A DNA stretch of 64,000 nucleotides from Microbacterium sp. MM2322 (GTDB taxonomy: Bacteria; Actinomycetota; Actinomycetes; Actinomycetales; Microbacteriaceae). A program made the position numbers and the translations under genes. The stretch lies in NCBI RefSeq assembly GCF_964186585.1, contig NZ_OZ075067.1, positions 1,674,001-1,738,000 of the forward strand, read 5' to 3'. This document shows, in pieces, positions 51,950 through 61,204 of this stretch; within the stretch, counting starts at the first letter, position 1; every line of letters begins with the position of its first letter. The notes under the pieces were generated by a model that was not told the DNA's origin, searched no databases, and saw only the letters and a program-made list of their open reading frames with translations.

Positions 51950-53386
51950 TCAGTCGGCGAGCTCTCCCAACGTGACGTCTGCACCGAGAGTCTCGCCGTC
52001 GCGAACGTAGACGAGGCTCGCCTTCGCGCCGCCCGCGAGCGCCCGGACCTGCGCCGTGAGGTCGGTGGCGTCGCGGATGGGCACGCCGTCGAACTCTGTC
52101 ACGACGTCCCCTGCCTTCAGGCCTGCGGCGGCCGCGGCCCCACCGCGAGTCACGTCGCTGATGAGCGCACCGGCGACCGTGCTCCCCTTCGCATCGGCGG
52201 AGTTTCCCACCATCGCGCCGAGGAGACCGTGGCTGGCAGAACCGTCCTTGATCAGATCGTCGGCGACACGCTTGACCACGTTCGACGGGATCGAGAAACC
52301 GACACCGATGGATCCGGCTTCACTCGACGACGAGGAGCCGCCGCCGGCCGTCGCGATCGCGACGTTGATGCCGATGAGGTTGCCCTCGTCGTCGACGAGC
52401 GCACCACCGGAGTTGCCGGGGTTGATGGCGGCGTCCGTCTGGATGACGGCCATGGAGATCGTGCCCGCCGAGTTGGAGCCCCGCTGCTCGCCCTGACCGA
52501 AGTCGAACTGGAACGGCGACTGGCCGTTCTGCCCCGGCTCCTCCTGCTGCTCGCCCGAGTCCGGCACAGCGGACGAGGCGATCTGGATCGAACGGTTGAG
52601 CGCGCTGACGATACCCGTGGTCACCGTGTTCGACAGGCCGAGGGGGGCGCCGACCGCGACGGTCGTGTCGCCGACATTGAGCTTGCTCGAGTCGGCGAAG
52701 TCGATCGGAGTGAGCCCGCGGGCATCCGTCAGCTTGATGACGGCCAGGTCGTAGATCGGGTCCGTCCCGACGACCTTCGCGTCGTAGACGCGGCCCGCCG
52801 ACGTCGTGACACGGAGGGCGACGTTGGAACTCGCGCCGTCGAGGGTCACGACGTGGGTGTTGGTGACGATGTAGCCGTCCTCGCTGAGGACGACGCCGGA
52901 TCCGGTGCCGCCGCCGTCGGAGGAGGTCGCGCTGATGGTGACGACGCTCGGCAGAGTCTTGGCCGCGATGCCGGTCGTCTGGTTCACCTGATCGGGGTCG
53001 TTGACGGTGACCTGAGTCGTTCCGTTCGTGGCGGGGGCGTTGCCGCGCGCCTGGAACACGTCGTTCCCGATCGCCGCTCCGCCGAGACCCGATACCGCGC
53101 CGACGATGGCAGCGGCGACGAGGACGGCGACGATCTTCCCGGAGCCGACCTTGGCGTCGTGGGGTCGGGCGTCGGGGGAAGAACCGGTCGGCTGCGACGA
53201 GAATGCGGCGCCCGGCGCCTGCGGAGCCTGAGCCTGCGCGTGCCATACCTGGCCGGTGGGATGTGCACCGGGGGCCTGCGGTCCGGCGACCCCCGGGTGG
53301 CCGGACGCTCCGGAATCGGGCAGCGGCGGACGCGGCGGCGTGTTCGCGGCAGGCGTGTTCGGTTCTGGGGTGTTCGATTCGCTCAT
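51950..53386 (-). CDS. HtrA/DegP-type membrane serine protease with PDZ domain
   Basis: 478 residues. A Pro/Ala-rich cytoplasmic N-terminus, one membrane anchor (IVAVLVAAAIVGAVSGLGGA, about 84-104), a trypsin-like domain with catalytic His in VTNTHVV, Asp in YDLAVIKL and Ser in GNSGGALV, then a C-terminal PDZ domain (AAAAGLKAGDVVTEFDGVPI). It is an envelope quality-control protease. AGGAG lies upstream of the ATG. Confidence 0.95.
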   Translation of the reverse strand: MSESNTPEPNTPAANTPPRPPLPDSGASGHPGVAGPQAPGAHPTGQVWHAQAQAPQAPGAAFSSQPTGSSPDARPHDAKVGSGKIVAVLVAAAIVGAVSGLGGAAIGNDVFQARGNAPATNGTTQVTVNDPDQVNQTTGIAAKTLPSVVTISATSSDGGGTGSGVVLSEDGYIVTNTHVVTLDGASSNVALRVTTSAGRVYDAKVVGTDPIYDLAVIKLTDARGLTPIDFADSSKLNVGDTTVAVGAPLGLSNTVTTGIVSALNRSIQIASSAVPDSGEQQEEPGQNGQSPFQFDFGQGEQRGSNSAGTISMAVIQTDAAINPGNSGGALVDDEGNLIGINVAIATAGGGSSSSSEAGSIGVGFSIPSNVVKRVADDLIKDGSASHGLLGAMVGNSADAKGSTVAGALISDVTRGGAAAAAGLKAGDVVTEFDGVPIRDATDLTAQVRALAGGAKASLVYVRDGETLGADVTLGELAD

Positions 53387-53511
53387 GAGACTGCTCCTTT
53401 TCCGAGGCGTCTTCAGAGTGCTCCCGGAGTCTGTGGACCAGCTATGCCGGCCCTCCGATCACCCTATGGGAGTGGACGACGGTGCGGGCCGCTCGCGCGA
53501 CGGCGCGACGA

Positions 53512-53517
53512 TACGCT
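53512..53517 (+). promoter_or_regulatory. -10 box (TACGCT) of leaderless aminotransferase gene
   Basis: TACGCT ends 6 bases before GTG 53524. Confidence 0.5.
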
Positions 53518-53523
53518 GGGCCG

Positions 53524-54732
53524 GTGCTGCACATCTCAGGCGCCTGGCAACGCACGGCTCGCGGGGCCGGCCTCCTCTCCCCCGACGGATCCCTGGCGCC
53601 GACCATCTTCGCGGAGATCACCGCCGCCGCCGTCCGTCACGACGCCGTGAACCTCGGACAGGGGTTTCCCGACGAGGATGGGCCCAGAGAAGTGCTCGAC
53701 GCCGCGACGGACGCGATCCGCTCGGGCGTCAATCAGTACCCGCCCGGGCGAGGGATGCCGGTTCTCCGAGACGCGATCGCGGACCATCAGCACCGGTTCT
53801 ACGGCATCGACCTCGACCCCGACCGCGAGATCCTGGTGACTGCCGGGGCGACGGAGGCCCTGACCGCAGCCCTCCTCGCGCTACTCGGTGATCCGACGGA
53901 CGAGGTCGTCGTCTTCGAGCCGTATTACGACTCCTACGCCGCAGCGATCGCCCTCGCAGGCGCGCGTCTCGTTCCGGTCCCGCTCCGGTGGCCCGCGCTC
54001 GAGCCCGACCTCGACGAGCTCCGCGCCGCGGTCACCGACCGCACGCGGATCATCCTCGTGAACGACCCCCACAATCCGACCGGGACGGTCTTCAGCCGTG
54101 ACGTCCGTGACGAGATCGTGCGTCTCGCCGAGCAGCACGACGCACTCATCGTCACGGACGAGGTCTACGAGCACCTCGTGATGGACACGCCCCACACCCC
54201 GATCTCCACCGTCCCCGGCGCCGCAGACCGCACACTGACCATCTCTTCGGGTGGGAAGACCTTCCGCACTACGGGATGGAAGATCGGCTGGGTGAGCGGG
54301 CCGGCCGACCTCGTCGACGCGGTCCTCTCCGTCAAGCAGTACCTGACCTACGTCAACGGCGCCCCGTTCCAGCCGGCGATCGCCGTCGGACTGGGGCTCC
54401 CCGACATCTACTTCGAGGACCTCGCCGCGACGCAGCGCGAACGACGCGACCTCCTCGGCGCCGGCCTCGTCGCGGCCGGGTTCGATGTCTCGACACCGGC
54501 CGGCTCGTACTTCACCGTGGCCGACGTGCGATCCCTGCTCGCCCCGGACGAGGACGCCGCCGACTTCTGCCGCGCGCTCCCTGGACGCGTCGGCGTGGCC
54601 GCGATCCCCGTGACGGCGTTCGTGACGCCGGAGCACCGCGAGCAGTACGCCACGCTCGTGCGCTTCGCGGCGTGCAAGCGGACGGACGTGATCGCCGAGG
54701 CCGCCGGCCGCCTCGCCGCATCCGCTCGCTAG
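53524..54732 (+). CDS. PLP-dependent aminotransferase, class I/II
   Basis: 402 residues. NLGQGFPDEDGPREVLDAAT at the start, the PLP-phosphate region TAGATEAL, the substrate/PLP Asn-Asp segment NDPHNPTGTVF and DEVYEHLVMD, and the Schiff-base lysine in SSGGKTFRTTGWKIGW. This subgroup includes kynurenine/glutamine transaminases and the actinobacterial DapC; the exact substrate cannot be told. GTG 53524 is set by the -10 box. Confidence 0.92.
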   Translation: MLHISGAWQRTARGAGLLSPDGSLAPTIFAEITAAAVRHDAVNLGQGFPDEDGPREVLDAATDAIRSGVNQYPPGRGMPVLRDAIADHQHRFYGIDLDPDREILVTAGATEALTAALLALLGDPTDEVVVFEPYYDSYAAAIALAGARLVPVPLRWPALEPDLDELRAAVTDRTRIILVNDPHNPTGTVFSRDVRDEIVRLAEQHDALIVTDEVYEHLVMDTPHTPISTVPGAADRTLTISSGGKTFRTTGWKIGWVSGPADLVDAVLSVKQYLTYVNGAPFQPAIAVGLGLPDIYFEDLAATQRERRDLLGAGLVAAGFDVSTPAGSYFTVADVRSLLAPDEDAADFCRALPGRVGVAAIPVTAFVTPEHREQYATLVRFAACKRTDVIAEAAGRLAASAR

Positions 54733-54753
54733 GTCGTGGGCACGACGGTTCAG

Positions 54754-55563
54754 TCAGTCCCGCGCCACCACGGTGTAGCGCCGGAGCGCGAGAGCGGGGT
54801 TCACGCGCCGTACACGGTCGACGATCGCGCCGTCGACGAACGCCACGGCGACGTCGGTTGACGTCCCGATCGAGACGATCGGGACACCCTGCGGATCGAT
54901 CACGAGGGAATGCCCGACCCCGAGTGGCGGCGGGTGGTCCGCGCCGGCGACGTACAGGGTGTTCTCGATCGCACGCGCCTGGAGGAGGGTACGCCAGTGG
55001 TCCTCTTTGAGCGGCCCTCGGACCCATTCCGCCGCGACGAGGATGACGTGCGCACCGGTGTCCGCGAGTACGCGTGACACCTCGGGGAACCGCAGGTCGT
55101 AACAGGTCATGAGGGCGAAACGGATGCCGTCGCGCTCGAAGGTCTCGGGGGCCTCGAGCGCGCCCGGCTCGACCCAGTCCGACTCTCGCTGGCCGAAGGC
55201 GTCGTAGAGGTGCAGCTTGCGGTAGCGCGCGGTGACACCGCCGGCATCCACGGCCACAACCGTGTTGCGGACGCGTTCGCTGGTACCGGCACGCTCCACG
55301 AGCCCTGCCACGATGTGCACGTCGAACTCCGCTGCCAGGGCGGTGAGAGCAGTGACGAAGGGGCCGTCGAGATCTTGGGCGTGTTCGGCCAGGGAGGCGT
55401 CGAAGGGGTCGACGAAGTAGCTGGAGTACTCCGGGAACAGCACGACGCCGGCGCCACGACCGTGCGCGCGAGCGACCAGGTCCGCGATCGTCTCGAGGTT
55501 CGCGGATTCATCTGCGGACGGGGCGAACTGCGCCACCGCTACACCGATCGGAGAGCCGGTCAT
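54754..55563 (-). CDS. Carbon-nitrogen hydrolase (nitrilase superfamily)
   Basis: 269 residues with the nitrilase catalytic triad: Glu in LFPEYSS, Lys in RYRKLHLYD and Cys in MTCYDLRFPE. It resembles omega-amidases (deaminated glutamine hydrolases), which act with the kind of aminotransferase encoded convergently next door. ATG 55563 overlaps the stop of the gene before it. Confidence 0.92.
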   Translation of the reverse strand: MTGSPIGVAVAQFAPSADESANLETIADLVARAHGRGAGVVLFPEYSSYFVDPFDASLAEHAQDLDGPFVTALTALAAEFDVHIVAGLVERAGTSERVRNTVVAVDAGGVTARYRKLHLYDAFGQRESDWVEPGALEAPETFERDGIRFALMTCYDLRFPEVSRVLADTGAHVILVAAEWVRGPLKEDHWRTLLQARAIENTLYVAGADHPPPLGVGHSLVIDPQGVPIVSIGTSTDVAVAFVDGAIVDRVRRVNPALALRRYTVVARD

Positions 55564-56069
55564 GGGGTCCTTTCCGAGCGACGGCGAGTGACGAGCGGGA
55601 AGACGACCCACAGCGCCGCGATGACGAGGGCGAGACACAGGCCCGCAACCCAGGATGCCGCACCTCCCAGCACGACGTCGAACACGAACGCGACCACCCC
55701 CACGAGCAACGTGGACACCAGCGCCAGCGCCAGCATCATGCAGACGTGACCGAAGCGCACGATCTCCGGCTTGGCGCGGCGCGCGAACAGGATCCGGTGC
55801 ACCGACACGGGTGCCAACGCCACGACCGCGCTGAGGGCGGACAACGCGACAAGCGTCAGGTAGCCGGCACGCTGCGACGACGTGAGGTCGACGAACGAGG
55901 GCTGGAACGCCAGCGCGAGGAGGAAACCGGTGAGGATCTGCGTGCCCGTCTGCAGGACGCGCAGTTCCTGCAGGACCTCGCTCCAGTTGCGATCGGCACG
56001 CTCATCGCTGGTCTCGTCACGCCCGTCGAGCTGCGCATCGGAGGTGGTGTCGGTGTCACGCGTACGCAT
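55560..56069 (-). CDS. DUF6328-type membrane protein
   Basis: 169 residues: a charged N-terminus (TSDAQLDGRDETSDERADRN), then NWSEVLQELRVLQTGTQILT leading into four membrane segments. This phrase is characteristic of the DUF6328 family. Function unknown. It overlaps the nitrilase-family gene by 4 bp. ATG 56069 is chosen because the upstream extension is not conserved-looking. Confidence 0.85.
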   Translation of the reverse strand: MRTRDTDTTSDAQLDGRDETSDERADRNWSEVLQELRVLQTGTQILTGFLLALAFQPSFVDLTSSQRAGYLTLVALSALSAVVALAPVSVHRILFARRAKPEIVRFGHVCMMLALALVSTLLVGVVAFVFDVVLGGAASWVAGLCLALVIAALWVVFPLVTRRRSERTP

Positions 56070-56149
56070 GGATACATCCTGCCGATCATCCGCCGAACCG
56101 GCACCGATTCGCGTACCCCGACAACGCGTGCTAGTGTTTTCTCTTGTGC

Positions 56150-56223
56150 CGCGGGGTGGAGCAGTTCGGTAGCTCGCTGGGCTCATAACCCAGAGGTCGC
56201 AGGTTCAAATCCTGTCCCCGCAA
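56150..56223 (+). tRNA. Initiator tRNA-fMet (anticodon CAU)
   Basis: 74 bases. The acceptor stem begins CGCGGGG and ends CCCCGCA, so base 1 (C) faces an unpaired A, and the anticodon stem CTGGG/CCCAG has three consecutive G-C pairs. Both are initiator hallmarks. The anticodon loop is CTCATAA. T arm is intact (CAGGTTCAAATCCTG). CCA is not encoded. Confidence 0.95.
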
Positions 56224-56232
56224 CGAAAAGAA

Positions 56233-56264
56233 GAAGGCGTTCCCTCTCCGGAGGGGACGCCTTC
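56233..56264. terminator. Bidirectional rho-independent terminator
   Basis: Hairpin GAAGGCGTTCCC...ACGCCTTC with a stem of about 13 bp around a GC-rich loop. TTCGTTG follows on the plus strand and CTTCTTTTCG on the minus strand. It ends both the tRNA-fMet and the convergent marR transcript. Confidence 0.85.
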
Positions 56265-56277
56265 TTCGTTGTGTCGG

Positions 56278-56751
56278 TCACGTCTCGGGCACCATCGCGC
56301 GTTCCATGTCGGCGAGGAAGCGCACGATCGTGCGGAGTTCCGCATCCGTATACGTCGTCGCGGCGTCTCGCATGCGCTGGAGCCGCTCACCGAAATGGCG
56401 GCGGAAGGTCACCCGGGCTTCGTCGGTCAGCGCGACGACGCGAGCGCGGCGATCGTGCGGGTGGGGCTTGCGGGTGAGGAAGCCCGCCACAGTCAGACGG
56501 TCTAGGAGCTTCGTCGTCGACGCCGTCGAGATCGCGAGGTGCGTCGCCAGATCATGCGGCTTCACGACCTGACCCTGCTGCTCGCGGATGATGAGCATGC
56601 GAAGCGCGCCGAGGTCTGTCGTGTTCATGTCCATGTCGCCGCGCATAGCCGCGTACATTCGATCCAAGGAGTCCGAGAACGCGCGGACAGCCTCGAGAGC
56701 GCTCATCACGACGCCGTCGTGGGTGCTACTCGGATTCCAGGGCTCCGCCAC
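56278..56751 (-). CDS. MarR-family regulator beside the carotenoid operon
   Basis: 157 residues from GTG 56751 (GAGGT 8 bases upstream). The winged helix lies at about 60-120: DLATHLAISTASTTKLLDRL recognition helix region, then RKPHPHDRRARVVALTDEAR wing. It is divergent from idi-crtEBI; the 74-bp region between them holds a 19-bp palindrome that is the obvious operator for it. It probably represses the carotenoid genes and itself (inference). Confidence 0.9.
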   Translation of the reverse strand: MAEPWNPSSTHDGVVMSALEAVRAFSDSLDRMYAAMRGDMDMNTTDLGALRMLIIREQQGQVVKPHDLATHLAISTASTTKLLDRLTVAGFLTRKPHPHDRRARVVALTDEARVTFRRHFGERLQRMRDAATTYTDAELRTIVRFLADMERAMVPET

Positions 56752-56792
56752 TATTGGACACCTCTTCGGTCGATAGGTAGCATGACGATTGA

Positions 56793-56811
56793 TTGCTAGA
56801 TAATCTAGCAA
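56793..56811. promoter_or_regulatory. 19-bp palindromic operator TTGCTAGATAATCTAGCAA
   Basis: A perfect inverted repeat with 9-bp arms and one central base, lying between marR (start 56751) and idi (start 56826). It overlaps the likely -10 region (GATAAT) of the carotenoid operon, so a bound MarR dimer would block transcription. Size and symmetry fit MarR operators. Confidence 0.8.
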
Positions 56812-56825
56812 AGTACGGAGGCATT

Positions 56826-57374
56826 GTGTCAGACATCGAGTACGTCGTTCTGCTGGACGATGACGGACGCGAGATCGGCACAGCCCCGAAGTCCAGCGTC
56901 CACGGTATCGACACCGAGCTTCACCTCGCATTCTCCTGCCACGTCTATAACGACCGCGGCCAGATCCTCGTGACACGCCGCGCGCTGAGCAAGGCCGCCT
57001 GGCCGGGTGTCTGGACGAACTCGTTCTGCGGTCATCCCGCTCCGTCCGAGCCGCTGCCCGATGCCGTCCACCGCCGCGCAGGCCACGAAGTCGGACTCAC
57101 CGTCCGCGACGTCACCCTTGCACTTCCGCACTTCCGTTACCGCGCCGTCGACGCGTCGGGGATCGTCGAGAACGAGATCTGCCCCGTGTACGTCGCCTAC
57201 ACCGACGAGGAACCCCGATTGAACCCGGATGAGGTGGCGGAGGCGCGTTGGGTGGACGCAGCCGACCTCGACGCCTCGATCCGCTCGACGCCGTGGGCGT
57301 TCAGCCCGTGGCTAGTGCTGCAGGCCCAGCAGCTCGACCTCGTCGCCCCGCACGCCCGCCGGAGAGCGTCGTGA
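56826..57374 (+). CDS. idi: Isopentenyl-diphosphate delta-isomerase, type I
   Basis: 182 residues. The enzyme interconverts IPP and DMAPP. Catalytic Cys is in NSFCGHPAPSE and the Glu metal site in ENEICPVYVA; LHLAFSCHVYNDRGQILVTR is the Nudix-like start. GTG 56826 is chosen because GGAGG lies 5 bases upstream; the longer frame crosses the operator. First gene of the carotenoid operon. Confidence 0.95.
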   Translation: MSDIEYVVLLDDDGREIGTAPKSSVHGIDTELHLAFSCHVYNDRGQILVTRRALSKAAWPGVWTNSFCGHPAPSEPLPDAVHRRAGHEVGLTVRDVTLALPHFRYRAVDASGIVENEICPVYVAYTDEEPRLNPDEVAEARWVDAADLDASIRSTPWAFSPWLVLQAQQLDLVAPHARRRAS

Positions 57375-58435
57375 TCGCGCTGTCCGCGATCGCGCGTCGC
57401 GAGATCGACGACGCACTCGAGGTGGCACTCGACCGCCTCCGCATCCGCTCCGCAGCACTCGGCGAGGCATCTGCCGCGCTCGGCGAAGCCACCGCCGCGT
57501 CCGCGACAGGCGGTAAGCGTCTGCGCCCCGCCCTCGTCGTCGCGGCCTTCGAGGCCTTCGGCGGCGACATCGGCCGCTCCCCTGGCCTGTGGCGCGTGGC
57601 GGCGGCATTCGAGCTCCTTCACGCCGCCTTCGTCGTCCACGATGACCTGATCGACGGCGACGTCGAGCGTCGCGGCATCCCCAATGTCGTCGGTCGGTTC
57701 CGAGAACGCGCACTCGCACGCGGGGGCGACCAGGGCGACGCGAACCTCCTCGGCGCGGCTGCCGCCGTCCTGGCCGGCGACCTGCTCCTGTTCGAGGCCA
57801 CACGACTCATCGCGACTGCCCCCGTGACGGACGCGCAGCGCGCCGCCCTGTTCGTCCTCCTCGACGACGCCGTTCTCGTCTCTGCTGCCGGTGAGCTCGC
57901 CGATGTGGAGCAGTCGATCGGCGCGGACCTCCCGCCGACGGACTCCCTGATCCGAACGGCACGCGACAAGACCGCCTTCTACTCGTTCCAGGCGCCTCTC
58001 GCCGCAGGCGCCCTTCTGGCGGGAGCGAGCGAGGAAGAGCGCGCCGCACTCGAATCGGCGGGCTCGGCCATCGGCGTCGCCTTCCAGCTGGCCGACGACC
58101 TCATCGGCACCTTCGGCTCTCGCGCCGAGGCCGGTCGCGAGCCGGGCGCCGACCTGCGCGCATCCAAGCGGACCCCGCTCATCGCCATGGCCGCCGAGAC
58201 CGAGGCATGGCCGCGAATCGCATCGGCTCTCGCCATGGCTCCGACCGGACCGATCGCGATCGCCCATGCGCAGCGCGAGCTCGCTGCCAGCGGCGCCCGC
58301 GAACGCGCAGTCGAACTGATCACCGAGACGCTCCGCTCCGCTCGCGGCCACGCGGCTGACGCTGCGCTCCCGCGCGACGCCGTGGTCCTCCTCGCGTCGC
58401 TCGCTTCCGCCGTGGAAGAGCGCATCCCTCGATGA
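57371..58435 (+). CDS. crtE: Geranylgeranyl diphosphate synthase (polyprenyl synthetase)
   Basis: 354 residues. First Asp-rich motif HDDLIDGD and the second LADDLIGTFG, where the fifth residue is G rather than D, a form seen in actinobacterial carotenoid synthases. GKRLRPALVVAAFEAFGG is the IPP-binding region. It elongates FPP/DMAPP to C20 for phytoene. GTG 57371 overlaps the idi stop. Confidence 0.94.
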   Translation: MIALSAIARREIDDALEVALDRLRIRSAALGEASAALGEATAASATGGKRLRPALVVAAFEAFGGDIGRSPGLWRVAAAFELLHAAFVVHDDLIDGDVERRGIPNVVGRFRERALARGGDQGDANLLGAAAAVLAGDLLLFEATRLIATAPVTDAQRAALFVLLDDAVLVSAAGELADVEQSIGADLPPTDSLIRTARDKTAFYSFQAPLAAGALLAGASEEERAALESAGSAIGVAFQLADDLIGTFGSRAEAGREPGADLRASKRTPLIAMAAETEAWPRIASALAMAPTGPIAIAHAQRELAASGARERAVELITETLRSARGHAADAALPRDAVVLLASLASAVEERIPR

Positions 58436-59313
58436 GCGACACGCTGTACGACGAGACCGCGGCGGCCGCCGCGGCATCCGTCATCCGCGCCTACTCGACG
58501 TCGTTCGGCCTCGCCACGACCCTCCTCGGACCGCGTGTGCGAACGCACGTGCGGAATGTCTACGCCCTCGTACGCGTCGCCGACGAGATCGTCGACGGCG
58601 CCGCGGAAGCGGCGGGGGTCCCCATCAACGAGCAGCGAACCATCTTGGACGCACTCGAGTCCGACACCTACGCTGCGATCGCGCGAGGCTTCAGCGCGAA
58701 CCTCATCGTGCACGCGTTCGCGCGGACGGCTCGCGAATGCGGGATCGCACGCGCACACATCGAACCGTTCTTCGCCTCCATGCGGACCGATCTCGACACC
58801 GCCGAGCATGACGACGCCTCGCACGACGACTACGTGTACGGCTCGGCGGAGGTCGTCGGCCTCATGTGCCTGCAGGTCTTCGTGAACGCGGGCTCATCCT
58901 CGCCGCGCGATCCGGATCCGGCGCTCGTGTCAGGTGCCCGCCGTCTGGGGGCTGCCTTCCAAGACATCAACTTCCTTCGCGATCACGCCGACGACGCCGG
59001 ACGACTGGGGCGGGACTACCTCGGCGTCACCGGAGCCGTCGAGCGGCGCGACCAGGTCCTCTCCCGCATCGACGCAGATCTCGATGCCGCTGCCGCCACC
59101 ATCCCGCTCCTCCCCGCAGACTGCCGCGTCGCCGTCGCGACGGCCCACGGGCTCTTCGCATCACTCGCGGATCGTCTTCACCGCGCCGACGACGTCGATG
59201 CCCGGGTCCGCGTCCCGAATCCGGTGAAGGCGGCGATCGCCGTCCGCGCCGCCGTGGCCCACCGCACCCTGCTCCCCACCCGAACCCGACCCTCCCGGAG
59301 GACCCCCGCATGA
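58432..59313 (+). CDS. crtB: Phytoene synthase
   Basis: 293 residues. Condenses two GGPP to phytoene. Asp-rich motifs VRVADEIVDG and the later QDINFLRDHADDAGRLGRDY are the substrate-Mg sites of squalene/phytoene synthases. The ATG overlaps the crtE stop and its own stop overlaps the crtI start (ATGA both). Confidence 0.95.
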   Translation: MSDTLYDETAAAAAASVIRAYSTSFGLATTLLGPRVRTHVRNVYALVRVADEIVDGAAEAAGVPINEQRTILDALESDTYAAIARGFSANLIVHAFARTARECGIARAHIEPFFASMRTDLDTAEHDDASHDDYVYGSAEVVGLMCLQVFVNAGSSSPRDPDPALVSGARRLGAAFQDINFLRDHADDAGRLGRDYLGVTGAVERRDQVLSRIDADLDAAAATIPLLPADCRVAVATAHGLFASLADRLHRADDVDARVRVPNPVKAAIAVRAAVAHRTLLPTRTRPSRRTPA

Positions 59314-60863
59314 CCCGTCGCATCGCGATCATCGGGGGCGGCATCACCGGTCTCGCCACAGCCGCCCTCCTCGCCGACCGAGGCGACGAGGTGACCGTCT
59401 TCGAAGCGCTGGACGACGTCGGCGGGCGAGCCGGGAGCTGGGAGAAGGACGGCTTCCGTTTCGACACCGGCCCGAGCTGGTACCTCATGCCCGAGGTGTT
59501 CGATCACTTCTTCGAGCTGCTGGGGACCACGTCACGCGAGCAGCTCGATCTCGTGCGCCTCGACCCCGCGTACCGCGTCTACCACGAGGGCGAGGCAGAG
59601 CCGTTCGATGTCGTTTCCGGACGGGATGCCGCCGTCGCGGCATTCGAGGCCCGCGAACCCGGCGCCGGGTCGAAGCTCGCGACCTATCTCGACTCAGCCG
59701 GCGAGATCTACGACCTCGCCGTGTCGCGCTTCCTGTACGACCCCTACGTCTCGCTCAAGGGCCTCGCTCACCCCGACGTCATCCGCAAGCTCGGCACGCT
59801 CCTCCCGCTGCTGCTCCGCCCGCTCTCCACCCACGTCGAGAAGCAGTTCTCCGACCCGGTTCTGCAGCAGGTCCTCGGATACCCCGCCGTGTTCCTCGGC
59901 GGCTCGCCGTACGACGCTCCGAGCCTGTACCACCTCATGAGCCACCTCGACCTCGACGACGGCGTCCTGTACCCGCGGGGCGGGTTGGTGCAGGTCATCC
60001 GCGCGATCGCCCGGCTCGCCGAAGAACGCGGCGCCGTCATCCGCACCGGCAGCCGCGTCGAGCGGATCATCACCGTCGGCGGCACGGCCACCGGCATCCG
60101 TCTCGCCGACGGCACCCGGATCGAGGCCGACCACGTCATCTCGACGGCCGACATGCACCACACCGAGACCGTCCTGCTCGAACCGGAGCTGCGCTCTCGC
60201 ACGGATGCCTGGTGGGACAAGCGCGTGCCCTCCTTCGGCGCGCTCCTCATCCTCCTCGGCGTGGAGGGCGAGCTCCCGGAGCTCGAACACCACACCCTCC
60301 TCTTCACCAAGGACTGGAAGGCGAACTTCGACGCCATCTTCGGCGAGGACGGCGCGGGCACCCTGCCCGACCCGGCATCGCTCTACGTGTGCCGCCCCAG
60401 CGCCACCGATGACGACGTCGCCCCCGCGGGTCACGAGAACCTCTTCGTGCTCGTCCCGATGCCTGCTGACCCGGGTCTCGGTCGAGGCGGCGTGGACGGC
60501 GCCGGCGACGCGGCGATCGAAGCCGCGGCGGACGCCGTCATCGCGCAGATCGCTTCCTGGACGGGTGTCGACGACCTGGCGGATCGGGTGCGGGTGCGGC
60601 GGACCATCTCCCCCGGAGATTTCGCGGCGGACTTCGGCTCGTTCCGCGGCGGCGCCCTGGGCCTCGCGCACACCCTCGGGCAGTCCGCGATGTTCCGCCC
60701 CGGGCTCCGCTCCAAGGTCGACAACCTGCTCTACGCCGGACAGACGGTTCTCCCCGGCGTCGGTCTGCCCATGTGTCTGATCTCCGCCGAGCTCGTCGTG
60801 AAGCTCCTCGACGGCGACATCTCGACCGGACGGTTGCCCGCGCCCCTCGCGTCGGAGCGCTGA
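59310..60863 (+). CDS. crtI: Phytoene desaturase
   Basis: 517 residues. FAD-dependent enzyme converting phytoene to lycopene. N-terminal dinucleotide fold IAIIGGGITGLATAALLADR, and the C-terminal FAD motif YAGQTVLPGVGLPMCLISAE. The long open frame upstream of ATG 59310 is a shadow in crtB. Confidence 0.96.
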   Translation: MTRRIAIIGGGITGLATAALLADRGDEVTVFEALDDVGGRAGSWEKDGFRFDTGPSWYLMPEVFDHFFELLGTTSREQLDLVRLDPAYRVYHEGEAEPFDVVSGRDAAVAAFEAREPGAGSKLATYLDSAGEIYDLAVSRFLYDPYVSLKGLAHPDVIRKLGTLLPLLLRPLSTHVEKQFSDPVLQQVLGYPAVFLGGSPYDAPSLYHLMSHLDLDDGVLYPRGGLVQVIRAIARLAEERGAVIRTGSRVERIITVGGTATGIRLADGTRIEADHVISTADMHHTETVLLEPELRSRTDAWWDKRVPSFGALLILLGVEGELPELEHHTLLFTKDWKANFDAIFGEDGAGTLPDPASLYVCRPSATDDDVAPAGHENLFVLVPMPADPGLGRGGVDGAGDAAIEAAADAVIAQIASWTGVDDLADRVRVRRTISPGDFAADFGSFRGGALGLAHTLGQSAMFRPGLRSKVDNLLYAGQTVLPGVGLPMCLISAELVVKLLDGDISTGRLPAPLASER

Positions 60864-60868
60864 CGGAG

Positions 60869-61204
60869 GTGCCGGGGCTCTACCTGGGCGCCCTCATCAT
60901 CTCGGCGCTGGGCATCATCCTGATCGACGTGAGGCATCGCCTCGCCCTCGCCGTCGCGCCCGGGCGCACCCTGCTGCTGATCGCCTGCGGGACGGCGTTC
61001 CTCCTCGTCTGGGACCTCGTGGGGATCGCGTCGGGTGTCTTCGTGCGCGGCGACAGCCCGTTGCTGCTCGGCATCGATCTCGCGCCGCATCTCCCGCTCG
61101 AAGAACCCGTCTTCCTCGCGTTCCTCTGCCACCTCTGCCTTGTCGTCCACGCCATCGCGCTGCGCCTGCGCCACCGCCGGCGTCGAGGACGGGAGGCGGC
61201 ATGA
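60869..61204 (+). CDS. crtYe: C50 carotenoid epsilon-cyclase subunit, CrtYe type
   Basis: 111 residues with three membrane segments (LYLGALIISALGIILIDV; LLLIACGTAFLLVWDLVGI; LPLEEPVFLAFLCHLCLVVH). The PLEEP motif is typical of heterodimeric lycopene cyclase subunits. GTG 60869 is the best start (GGAG 11 bases upstream); a CTG overlapping the crtI stop is an alternative. It acts with the next gene product. Confidence 0.88.
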   Translation: MPGLYLGALIISALGIILIDVRHRLALAVAPGRTLLLIACGTAFLLVWDLVGIASGVFVRGDSPLLLGIDLAPHLPLEEPVFLAFLCHLCLVVHAIALRLRHRRRRGREAA

